From the NCBI RefSeq assembly GCF_034190915.1, contig NW_026947491.1, forward strand, positions 18,726,101 through 18,790,100: a DNA stretch of 64,000 nucleotides, written 5' to 3'. The position numbers and the translations under genes were made by a program. Every line of letters begins with the position of its first letter. Position 1 is the stretch's first letter. Of this stretch, positions 35,004 through 44,667 are shown piece after piece. The notes below the pieces were generated by a model. That model was not told where the DNA came from. It saw nothing but the letters and a program-made list of their open reading frames with translations, and did not search any database. This stretch comes from Cavia porcellus (Eukaryota; Chordata; Mammalia; Rodentia; Caviidae).

Positions 35004-38000
35004 TGGGGATTCATGAATTGAGACCAGATCAGGGCCCCTGAAGCAGGAGCTGAGCAGGAGGCAGGGGGCTGAGGGCTTCCTGTAGGCCTCTGGAGTTTCC
35101 TTTCTGTCTTAGGGTCAGAGGAAAAGACTGGAGATACCCATTCTTTAGATGTCTCAGGAGGTATTCAAGATACAAGAAAAAGTTTTTGTTCTTTATAAAT
35201 AATATTTTCTTTTTTTAAAATTTTATTTAAGAGGAAAAAGAGAAAAAAACACAAAACAAAAAAAAAAGCGGTGTAAGGGTACACGTAATACAGAACTACA
35301 ACAACAACAACAACAACAACAACAAAACAGTAAGAAATCGCCTGTTAATTGATTACATATTATCATCTTAGAAATAGTTGCTCAAATCACAGTATCAAAG
35401 AATACAAAGTGGACATTCAAACAGAGAGACTGCAAACAGCTGTGTTCAATGATCCAAAAACATTAACATAGTCAGCTATTTAACACCCCTAAACACACTT
35501 GCTATTAAATCCGTTAGAGCTCTTTTTTTTTCCGTCTCTTTTTTACGACAAATTTTACAGATTTTGGATTTTATTACTCCTTGGTTCTTATTACTTTTTT
35601 GGGGTGGGGAGAGAATAAAGTCAATTATGGCAAAACAAAGCTGTCAGGCAAAACCAAGGTTAGACATAGCATATGATGTAAAACAGAGTACAAGGTTATC
35701 AACAATGGTTATCAACATTGTCTCGTTTCCTTAAAAATAATTGTCTATCTCATTAGATATTATAAAGTTGGACAAAGCAGTAGAGAACAAGACCAATAAA
35801 ACTTAGGCATTGTAAAAATTACAGGACTTCCAAAGGAGACAATAGTCAAACCAGAATGGGCATCTTAGTGAATCTTATTGCCTTCAAAGTAGTTGCCTGT
35901 ACCCTCAAACTTGATACTATCATACAGAATGGAGCAGAGTCTAATCAGTCAAAACAAGATCATGGGAGTATTACAGGACTTCAAAACAAGTTAATAGGAA
36001 ATCACAAAGAGTTACTATTATATATCCTGTAATTTTTAAAAATTTTCCCCTTAATTAAAACAAACATAAGAAATAACTAAATAATTTTTTTAAAGAATAA
36101 GGGAGAGATTGAGATAAAACAGGACGTAACAATATAACAATACAGGTCAAAGCATGACTGTTTCAGCAACCTACTGCTACACCACTAAATAACCCGACTT
36201 AATAGTAGTTACCATAGTGTCTGTCTTTTTCCTTGAAATATTTGGATAAAACTTCATATACTATAGCTTCAAATATTTCCATATCAAGAAGCCCAGAATA
36301 TAGCCCTTCCAATTAACAAGAGAAAACTTTATAAGGTTTCAAGGCCACATAATGGGGAATCATGATTACCACTTATTTTTATATATTTGAATCATTATTT
36401 ACATTAGGGAAACTATTCGGTATTCACATATGCGAGATTGATTTATTTCACTTATGAGTATGGTCTCAAGCTGCGCCCATTTATTGATAAATATCTCAAT
36501 GTGATCCTTCTTTATAGCTGAATAATACTACATTGTATAGAAATACCACAGCTTTTTTATCCATTCCTCAGTTGATGGACACTTGGGTTGTTTCCAAGAT
36601 CTGGCGATTACAAATTGTGCTGCTATAAACATAGGTGCACATATATCACTGTGGTATGATGCTTTCAGTTCTTCTGGGAATATGCCTAGAAGTGGAATAG
36701 CTGGAATAAATGGGATTTCCAGTCCCAACATTTTGAGAAATCTCCAGATAGACCTCCACAAAGGCTGTACCAGTCTACACTCCCACCAACAGTGAAGGAG
36801 AGTTCATTTTTCCCCACAGCCTCTCCAGCATTTGTTTTTGTTGGTTTTCTTGATCCTGGCCATTCTTTCAGGAGTGAGATGGTATCTCAGTGTGGTTTTA
36901 ATTTGCATTTCTCTAATGACCAATGATGATGAACATTTTTTCATGTATTTATTTTCCATTTGCATTTCTTCATCTGAGAATTGCATATTCATCTCAAATG
37001 CCCATTTTTTGATTGGATCTTTGAATTTTGGAGGTCTGAGTTTTTTTTTTTAATTCTTTATATGTTTTAGACAAGAGTCCCTTGTCTGAGAGAGAGTTCA
37101 CTAAAATTTTTCCCAGTTTGTGGGTTTTCATTTCACTATACTGGAGATTTCTTTTGACATGCAGAAACTTTTTAATAAGAAGTGGTCCCAGTTATTGATT
37201 CTGGGAAGTATTTCCTGTGCGGTTTGAGTCCTGTTCATGAATTCTCTACCTACTGCTATGTCTCCAAGATTTCTTCCCAATTTGTCTTCCAATAGATTTA
37301 GTGTTTCTGTTTTAATATTCAGATCTTTGACCCATTTAGATTTTAATTTAGTACATGGTGATAGACAAGGGTCTAGCTTTAGTTTTTGGCAAATGGAGAG
37401 CCAGTTTTTCCAGCACCATTTATTAAAGAGACTGTCATTCTTCCAATGAATCTGCTTGGCTCCTTTATCAAAGATAAGGTGGTTGAATGTGTTTGTAGTT
37501 GTGGTTGTATCTTCTCGTCTATTCCATTGATCTTCAGCTCTGTTTTGATTCCAATACCATGTTGATTTTACTACTGTTGCTTTGTAGTATAACTTCAAGT
37601 CAGGGATTGTGATGCCTCCTGCTTTGTCTTTGCTGCTTAGAATTGCCTTTGCGATTCTAGGTCTCTTCTGGTTCCAGATGAAATTTAGGAGTGACTTCTC
37701 TAAATCTATAAGGTATGTTGATGGTATTTCTATTGGGATTGCATTGAATCTGTATAACAGTTTTGGGAGAATGGCCATCTTCACAATGTTTGTTCTTCCT
37801 ATCCATGAGCAAGGGATGTCTTCCCATTTTCTGAGATCATCCTCAATTTCCTTTTTCAGTGTATTATAATTTTCACTGTATAAGTCTTTCACTTCTTTCG
37901 TCAGAGTATTTCCTAAATATTTCATTTTTTTGCTTGCTAATGTGAAGAGTGTAGTTTCTCTTATTTCCCTCTCTGTGATTTTGTTGTTCATGTATAGGAA

Positions 38001-38437
38001 TGCTATTGATTTCTGAGTATTGATTTTGTATCCAGCCACATTACTGAATTTATTTATTGTATCTAAGAGTCTTTCAATGGAGTTTAGGGGGTCTTCTATG
38101 TAGAGTATCATGTCATCTGCAAACAATGATAATTTAACTTCTTCTTTTCCTATCTTTACCCATTTTTTTTCTCTTTCTTGCCTAATTGCTCTGGCTAGTA
38201 CTTCCAGTACTATATTAAATAGGAGTGGTGATAAAGGACATCCTTGTCTTGTGCCTGATTTTAAAGAAAAGGATTTCAATATTTGGCCATTGAGTATGAT
38301 GCTGTCTGTTGGTTTGTCATAAATGGCCATTATTATATTGAGGTAAAGACCATCTATTCTAATTTTCTGTAAAGTTCTTATCATGAATGAATGTTGGACC
38401 TTATCGAAGGCTTTTTCTGCATCTATAGAAATGATCA

Positions 38438-39041
<604 letters not shown>

Positions 39042-39043
39042 AT

Positions 39044-39061
39044 TGGTGGCCCGTACGGGGA
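39044..39061 (+). promoter_or_regulatory. ERV-1 primer-binding site, tRNA-Ile
   Basis: TGGTGGCCCGTACGGGGA starts 2 nt after the LTR. Its reverse complement is the 3' end of a tRNA-Ile(AAU), including CCA. Class II elements more often use tRNA-Lys or, for IAP, tRNA-Phe. Assignment is from knowledge of the tRNA sequence. Confidence 0.85.
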
Positions 39062-39110
39062 ACTGATCATCCCCGAGACGAGGCGGACAACGCTCCAGTA
39101 CTGCACTGCA

Positions 39111-39122
39111 GGACAGGTGAGT
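39111..39122 (+). promoter_or_regulatory. ERV-1 major splice donor (predicted)
   Basis: GGACAG|GTGAGT, an excellent donor with the cut after 39116, in the leader between the primer site and gag. ERV-2 has the same context at 60848-60859, supporting its use for the spliced env RNA. Confidence 0.75.
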
Positions 39123-39242
39123 AGGGGATAAACCTGGGCTCTGGGTGGCGCGCACCTACAGGGCTTTTTAGACTCCCCTCAGGCTCACGTGTACGTGGCA
39201 GACTAGCCTCACACGGTGAGAACAAACTTCTCAGTGACAGGC

Positions 39243-41246
39243 ATGGGCAATTTACCCACTAAGAGTTCCAAGTCACTGGTAAGAGCAGTGAAAGACCTGC
39301 TCAAGATTTCAGGCATATCAATAAGTTCCAAGACACTTGCAGAATTCCTCCAACAAATAGATGAGGCGGCACCCTGGTTCCTGCCGACGGGACATTTGTC
39401 CCTGCCTTGTTGGGAGAAATTGGGTAAAGATTTAGAACGAGCAGAAGCGGAGTGCCGGCTTCCACTTTCGGTTCGGCCGCTCTGGGAGATGATTCATTCC
39501 TGCCTCAAAGGGGAGAGGAACGGGGCTAAAGATAGCGCGGACGGGCTCTCTCGGGCCCGCCGAGCTTTTGAGGGGGCCCGCTCAGAGTCCTCCCGGGAGG
39601 GGTCCGTCGCAGGGAGCGTGCGAGGGCGCTCGCGAGAGCGAGGCAAGAGAGAGGCGCCCCCTGCCTCGGATTCCTCAGACTCAGATACCTCGGAGGGTGA
39701 GGACAATGAGGTAAGTGACTCCCCTAATCCCTTCGCAGCTTTACGTAGAGATCTAGTCAAGATGCAGACAGACCTAAAAAAGGGAAAAGAACTCTTGAGC
39801 ACTCCCCAACGGAAGGTCATAGAGCCTTCCGCGCCACCCTGGGGGGTCCCAAACGCCAGTTCCTATGGGGAGATGGCAGCCTGGGGCCCACCTCCATTGC
39901 CACCCCCATGGAGGGAGTGGCCTGGACCGTTGTCACATGCAGAGCCGCCATCTTATTTGCCTGGCGACCCGCCATCTTGTGCCCTAAAGGCTGGTCGGCC
40001 ATGTTGTAAAGAGGCGCCATTTTGTGATGGGGAGAGACAGTCATCTCACAGGGAGACACCATCTTGTGAGAGAATACCAAGGTCCCAAGAAAAGTACTTT
40101 CGTAGATGGACATTTAAGATGGAACAAATCCCCCATGGGGCAAATGAGTACGAACAATGTGGGTTCTATCCGGTACACCTGGCGCAAGGCCAGGGACCCA
40201 ATTACTGGGAACCACTGGAGATTAAGCAAATTAAGGAGCTCAAAACTGCGGTTGCCACGTTTGGCCCTACTGCTCCTTACACTATAACAATGTTGGAAAA
40301 TCTGTCCGCCGGTGGTTTCCTGACACCCAGTGATTGGACCCAGTTGGCTAAAGCCTGCCTGGCCCCCGGGGCTTTTCTGGACTGGCGCGCCTGGTATACT
40401 GAGTTTGCTGCCGAGCAGGCCGAGAGAAATGCGGCTAGGGGCCATAGGGGACAAAATGAGGACATGCTTATGGGTAAGGGTCAATATGCCCAAGATCAAA
40501 CCAGATTCCCTCCAGGTGTATATGAACAAATACACAACATAGGTATTCATGCCTGGAAGCAGGTAAACAACACAGGAGCGGCCTCACAATGCCTCTCTAA
40601 AATTGTTCAGGGCAACGCAGAACCTTTTGTGGATTTTGTGGCCAGAATGCAAGAGGCAGCCGATAGACTCTTTTCAGATCCGATTGCTGCTGCTCCTCTT
40701 GTTAAACAGTTGATCTTTGAGCAGTGCACCAAGGACTGCAGGGCAGCCATAGCGCCTCACAAGGGTAAAGACATAGAAGCTTGGATCAAGATTTGCAGAG
40801 AAATAGGAGGGCCACTGTCCAACTCAGGCGTGGCTGCCCTTTTAGCTGCCGCTTTACGACAGACAAGGCCTCAGAAGGCTAATGACCCTGGTAAGCCCAG
40901 GGGATGCTTCCAGTGTGGGGATCCTAACCACATAAGAAAAAACTGCCCCAAGACTGGACGGGGGGAATTTATACCCAGAAGACAGGAATCAGACAAACAA
41001 ACGGGGACCTGCGAAAGGTGCGGTAAAGGTTCTCACAAAGCAAAAGATTGCAGATCAGTTTTTGATGCCCAGGGAAACCGTATTAGTGGCAGGGAGATTC
41101 CGGAGCCAAAAAACGGCCAGAGGGGGCCCTCCCTACGGATGGGCCCCCACCCCCTCGACAGGACAGCACAAGGTGGCAGCCCCCCACAAGGGCTACCCCT
41201 GGGTCAGCAGGCGTGGACCTCTGTGTCGCCTCCAGACTCCTATTAA
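39243..41246 (+). CDS. ERV-1 Gag polyprotein (667 aa), intact
   Basis: Structural polyprotein that assembles the particle. I chose the ATG at 39243 because it gives an N-terminal Met-Gly-Asn myristoylation signal; the frame is also open from a GTG at 39216. Order: matrix (about 1-110), a Ser/Glu/Asp-rich acidic linker (about 120-165), a Pro-Ser-Ala-Pro late-domain motif (residues 195-198), a Pro-rich and Cys-containing repeat region (about 230-280), capsid (about 300-520) with the major homology region near residue 456 (Gln-Gly-Asn-Ala-Glu-Pro-Phe), and nucleocapsid with two CCHC knuckles (from residues 555 and 590, C-x2-C-x4-H-x4-C). The stop overlaps the pro frame, reached by -1 frameshifting at 41108. 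Length is typical of betaretroviruses. No break is seen. Confidence 0.93.
   Translation: MGNLPTKSSKSLVRAVKDLLKISGISISSKTLAEFLQQIDEAAPWFLPTGHLSLPCWEKLGKDLERAEAECRLPLSVRPLWEMIHSCLKGERNGAKDSADGLSRARRAFEGARSESSREGSVAGSVRGRSRERGKREAPPASDSSDSDTSEGEDNEVSDSPNPFAALRRDLVKMQTDLKKGKELLSTPQRKVIEPSAPPWGVPNASSYGEMAAWGPPPLPPPWREWPGPLSHAEPPSYLPGDPPSCALKAGRPCCKEAPFCDGERQSSHRETPSCERIPRSQEKYFRRWTFKMEQIPHGANEYEQCGFYPVHLAQGQGPNYWEPLEIKQIKELKTAVATFGPTAPYTITMLENLSAGGFLTPSDWTQLAKACLAPGAFLDWRAWYTEFAAEQAERNAARGHRGQNEDMLMGKGQYAQDQTRFPPGVYEQIHNIGIHAWKQVNNTGAASQCLSKIVQGNAEPFVDFVARMQEAADRLFSDPIAAAPLVKQLIFEQCTKDCRAAIAPHKGKDIEAWIKICREIGGPLSNSGVAALLAAALRQTRPQKANDPGKPRGCFQCGDPNHIRKNCPKTGRGEFIPRRQESDKQTGTCERCGKGSHKAKDCRSVFDAQGNRISGREIPEPKNGQRGPSLRMGPHPLDRTAQGGSPPQGLPLGQQAWTSVSPPDSY
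39945..40070 (+). repeat. Phased CCATNTTG repeats within ERV-1 gag
   Basis: Five CCATNTT-like cores begin at 39948, 39972, 39999, 40017 and 40059. All intervals are multiples of three, so they also encode a repeated Pro-x-Cys-type tetrapeptide. The DNA motif resembles YY1 sites (GCCATNTTG). They may be a coding repeat, a protein-binding cluster, or both. Confidence 0.5.
41108..41148 (+). promoter_or_regulatory. ERV-1 gag-pro -1 frameshift signal
   Basis: Slippery heptamer A AAA AAC at 41108-41114 in the correct gag phase, then a 7-nt spacer, then an 8-bp perfect G/C stem: GGGGGCCC (41122-41129) with GGGCCCCC (41141-41148) and an 11-nt loop. A downstream pseudoknot partner was not worked out. 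Slippage would enter the protease frame, which is open from 41114. Confidence 0.88.
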
Positions 41247-42013
41247 CACCCGATATGGGCGTTCAGGTGGTCGGGACCACCTTCAAAGGACCGCTACCTG
41301 AAAAGTCAGTTGGTTTAGTGATTGGACGGTCCTCCACAGCCCTCCGGGGCCTTACCGTGATCCCTGGAGTTATAGACTCAGACTACACAGGAAACATTAA
41401 GATTATGGTCCAATCTCATGTAGGGACCATGGTGATTAATGAGGGGGATAAGATAGCACAACTTTTATTGCTCCCCAGTCTCCATGAGAGATTCCAGTCT
41501 AGACAACGGGTTAGAGGGGATCAGGGTTTTGGCTCCTCTGGAGAAATTTTTGAAGGACTTCATATGACTCTTGATAAAAGACCCATGCTCTCGCTCAGGG
41601 TTAATGGTAAAAAAATAACAGGACTCCTGGATACAGGGGCAGACCGCTCCATTGTCTCCAAGAAAGACTGGCCTTCTAGCTGGCCCACCAATACAGCTGA
41701 TAACACACTCCAAGGGTTGGGGATGGTGGCTGCCCCCCAGGTTAGTGCCGTGACCCTGCCTTGGTGTGATGAGGAAGGTCACCAAGGACATTTTCAACCT
41801 TTTGTTCTACAGCTGCCGATATCCTTGTGGGGAAGAGACATCCTCACTCAGATGGATGTCACTCTTACATCCACCTGTTCTCCCCAAGCTAAAGGCATAC
41901 TTAGAAATCAGGGATATGTCCCTGGCAAGGGCTTGGGCTCTGCCCTGCAGGGCCGGACATCTCCCGTATCTGTAGAAAAAAGGAAAGATAGACATGGGCT
42001 GGGTTTTTCCTAG
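41114..42013 (+). CDS. ERV-1 dUTPase-protease (pro), intact, -1 frame
   Basis: Made as a Gag-Pro fusion after frameshifting; the frame is open from the slippery site and has no ATG of its own. Order: trimeric dUTPase (about residues 30-125) with an Ala-Gly-Val-Asp-Leu motif, a Gly-Val-Ile-Asp-Ser-Asp-Tyr core and Gly-Asp-Lys-Ile-Ala-Gln; aspartic protease with the active-site Asp-Thr-Gly-Ala at 41630-41641 and a Gly-Arg-Asp-Ile-Leu segment; and a C-terminal G-patch (about 41888-41975, Gly-Lys-Gly-Leu-Gly). dUTPase 5' of protease plus the G-patch is the betaretroviral arrangement. The stop at 42011-42013 overlaps pol. Confidence 0.92.
   Translation, partial: RPEGALPTDGPPPPRQDSTRWQPPTRATPGSAGVDLCVASRLLLTPDMGVQVVGTTFKGPLPEKSVGLVIGRSSTALRGLTVIPGVIDSDYTGNIKIMVQSHVGTMVINEGDKIAQLLLLPSLHERFQSRQRVRGDQGFGSSGEIFEGLHMTLDKRPMLSLRVNGKKITGLLDTGADRSIVSKKDWPSSWPTNTADNTLQGLGMVAAPQVSAVTLPWCDEEGHQGHFQPFVLQLPISLWGRDILTQMDVTLTSTCSPQAKGILRNQGYVPGKGLGSALQGRTSPVSVEKRKDRHGLGFS
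42001..42007 (+). promoter_or_regulatory. ERV-1 pro-pol -1 slippery heptamer
   Basis: G GGT TTT in the correct pro phase, three codons before the pro stop. The -1 frame is open from here through pol. A possible stem lies downstream (GAGAA and TTCTC around 42021-42032), but I cannot fold it reliably. Confidence 0.75.
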
Positions 42014-44667
42014 GGGCCACTGAGAAAGTTCTCCTGCCCACTCCAATTAAGATCACTTGGAAATCCCAAAATCCGGTTTGGGTACCTCAGTGGCCCCTAC
42101 CCAGGGAGAAGCTTTTAGCATTAACCGAGATAGTCAAAACCCAGTTTCAGGCAGGGCACATAAAGCCATCAACCTCCCCTTGGAATACCCCTGTTTTTGT
42201 TATTAGAAAGAAATCAGGTAAGTGGAGGCTGCTCCATGATCTAAGGGCAGTCAACGCGCAGATGCAACCCCTGGGGGCGATCCAGAGGGGGCTGCCAGCT
42301 CTCTCGGCCATCCCTCAGTCCTGGCCAGTTTATATTATAGATCTTAGAGACTGTTTCTTCTCAATCCCCCTGCATCCAGAGGACACCCATAGATTCGCCT
42401 TTACCCTACCCACCATTAACCAAGAAAGTCCTGATCAGAGGTACGAGTGGGTCACATTACCCCAGGGTATGGCCAACAGTCCCACCATGTGTCAGATTTA
42501 CCTTGATTCTCTACTGGCCCCCCTACGCGAGGCCTTCCCCAGAGTTAGGTGTATCCATTACATGGATGATCTGCTGATCAGTGCAAAAGATGTAAATAGG
42601 TTAGAGGATATGCTAGGCCAACTGGTCAAGGCCCTAAGAAAGGCCAATTTACATATTGCCCCTGACAAGATTCAGGGAGGAGACATAGTAACCTACTTGG
42701 GTACCAAAGTCTCCCCTACATCGATTTCTCCACAGAAGGTAACCATCAGAACAGATAATCTTACAACCCTAAATGACATGCAAAAGTTATTGGGAGATAT
42801 AAATTGGATCAGACCTTACTTGCACATCCCTAATTCGGACTTAAAGCCCCTGTTTGATCTCCTGAGAGGAGATCCGGATATTGCCTCCCCTAGAGAGTTC
42901 ACCCCAGAAGCCAGAGTTGCTCTAAAAAAGATAGAAGAGGCCCTAAGCAAAGCTACTTTACAGAGAATTGACCCAGAACAGCCTTTTGAGGTCTGCTTGT
43001 TGCAGACCAGTTCTCAGCCCACGGCAGTGATTTGGCAGAAAGGACCACTTCTGTGGGTGCACCCTAAGGTTTCACCTGCCAAGATTATTGAACATTACCC
43101 GGAAACAGTTGCTTCCCTGGCTCTGGAGGCACATGGTAGAGCCATTCAGCATTTTGGCTCCACGCCTCACGCTATTCGGGTGCCTTATACCGCTTCTCAA
43201 ATAAAAATCCTGACTGCTTGCATAGATACTTGGGCCATCCTGAGATGTGTTTTTCTTGGGGAGATAGACAATCAGTTCCCCAAGGACCCTATACTACAGT
43301 TTGTTACTCAACATCCGGTGATATTTCCAAAAATCACCGCCCCTGCACCCCTTACTCCTGCAACAACGGTCTATACTGATGGGTCAAAAACCGGGATAGG
43401 GGCCTATGTGGTCTCAGGTATGCCTCCGATCAGCATACAATTTGAACCAGATCAACCACAAGTGGTAGAGTTACAAATTGTACAAACCGTCCTCGAGAAG
43501 TTCCCAGGAGCCCTTAATATTATCTCTGATTCAAAATATGTGATCAATGCCATACAGGTCCTTGAGACTGCAGGCCCGATTAAGCCAACCTCCAAAGTGA
43601 CTAATTTGTTTCTGTCTATCCAGACATTGCTCATAAATAGACACAACAAAATATACATCACTCACATAAGAGCACATACACGCCTACCAGGGCCCATGGT
43701 ACAGGGCAATGCGGCTGCTGACGCGGCCACTCGCCCGTTGTGGATTTTCAATATGTTATCTCCAATAGAGCAAGCCCGTCAGTTCCATGACAAATTCCAT
43801 GTCAACGCCAGGACGCTAGCCAACCAGTACCACATCTCCAGGGCTGACGCGCGGGACATCGTGCGACTGTGCGGCTCATGCGCCACATACACGCCTGCCG
43901 TATCAACGGGGGTTAACCCCAGGGGGTTGATCCCTGGCGATACTTGGCAAATGGATGTCACACACATGACAGAATTTGGATCTCTTAAATATGTCCATGT
44001 CTCCACGGACACCTGTTCTCATATTATATTCGCGACTGCGGAGACAGGCGAAAAGGTGTCTAATGTGATAAACCATTGCTTGGCGGCCTGGGCCGCATGG
44101 GACAAACCAAAAATATTAAAAACTGATAATGGACCAGCCTATATAGGCAAAGCCTTTAATGACTTCTGCAAAAAAATGGGGGTTCAATTAAAACATGGTA
44201 TTCCATACAATCCCCAAGGTCAAGGAATCATTGAAAGGGCTCATAGAAGCCTTAAAGAAATTCTACAAAAACAAAAAGGGGGAGTAAGCCAGGGCCTGCC
44301 CCCAAAGGCACGGCTCTCCATGGCACTATTCACATACAATTTTTTGAACCTGAACAACAACAACCACTCCCCGGCTATGGAACATTGTAATCCATCTCCT
44401 AGCAATAGGGGATGGGTGAAATGGAAAGATGTCCTGACGGGACAATGGATGGGCCCGGATCCAGTAGTCAGCTGGAACCGAGGTGCGGTTTGTGTTTTCC
44501 CACAGGAACCAGGAAGAGAACCATTGTGGGTTCCAGAACGGCTGACGCGCGTAGCGAATCCAACGGAGCGCAATGCAGGGGACACTCCAAAACTCAACGG
44601 CAACGAACAGCCCGGTCAAGATCGGTCCGACCAGGATACTGCTGCTCGACCGAGCGATACCGTATGA
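42007..44667 (+). CDS. ERV-1 Pol: reverse transcriptase, RNase H, integrase (886 aa), intact
   Basis: Reached by -1 frameshifting from pro. Reverse transcriptase (about 1-330) has the catalytic Tyr-Met-Asp-Asp at residues 185-188 (42559-42570) and the Leu-Pro-Gln-Gly-Met motif before it. RNase H (about 430-580) begins with Tyr-Thr-Asp-Gly-Ser and keeps its Asp, Glu, Asp, Asp set. Integrase has a His-x3-His and Cys-x2-Cys zinc site (about 43785-43880) and a D,D35E core with Asp at 43954 and 44125 and Glu at 44233. The C-terminal domain includes the Trp-Met-Gly-Pro-Asp segment. No stop or frameshift was found. The last 95 nt overlap env. Confidence 0.93.
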   Translation, partial: FLGATEKVLLPTPIKITWKSQNPVWVPQWPLPREKLLALTEIVKTQFQAGHIKPSTSPWNTPVFVIRKKSGKWRLLHDLRAVNAQMQPLGAIQRGLPALSAIPQSWPVYIIDLRDCFFSIPLHPEDTHRFAFTLPTINQESPDQRYEWVTLPQGMANSPTMCQIYLDSLLAPLREAFPRVRCIHYMDDLLISAKDVNRLEDMLGQLVKALRKANLHIAPDKIQGGDIVTYLGTKVSPTSISPQKVTIRTDNLTTLNDMQKLLGDINWIRPYLHIPNSDLKPLFDLLRGDPDIASPREFTPEARVALKKIEEALSKATLQRIDPEQPFEVCLLQTSSQPTAVIWQKGPLLWVHPKVSPAKIIEHYPETVASLALEAHGRAIQHFGSTPHAIRVPYTASQIKILTACIDTWAILRCVFLGEIDNQFPKDPILQFVTQHPVIFPKITAPAPLTPATTVYTDGSKTGIGAYVVSGMPPISIQFEPDQPQVVELQIVQTVLEKFPGALNIISDSKYVINAIQVLETAGPIKPTSKVTNLFLSIQTLLINRHNKIYITHIRAHTRLPGPMVQGNAAADAATRPLWIFNMLSPIEQARQFHDKFHVNARTLANQYHISRADARDIVRLCGSCATYTPAVSTGVNPRGLIPGDTWQMDVTHMTEFGSLKYVHVSTDTCSHIIFATAETGEKVSNVINHCLAAWAAWDKPKILKTDNGPAYIGKAFNDFCKKMGVQLKHGIPYNPQGQGIIERAHRSLKEILQKQKGGVSQGLPPKARLSMALFTYNFLNLNNNNHSPAMEHCNPSPSNRGWVKWKDVLTGQWMGPDPVVSWNRGAVCVFPQEPGREPLWVPERLTRVANPTERNAGDTPKLNGNEQPGQDRSDQDTAARPSDTV
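44490..44505 (+). promoter_or_regulatory. ERV-1 env splice acceptor (predicted)
   Basis: TTTGTGTTTTCCCACAG, a pyrimidine-rich tract with AG at 44504-44505. The first ATG downstream is the env start at 44573. The same tract is preserved in ERV-2 (ending 62334). Confidence 0.7.

Noticed and set aside
35300..35327. CRISPR-like or tandem array
   Set aside because: Simple (ACA)n microsatellite in an L1 3'UTR.
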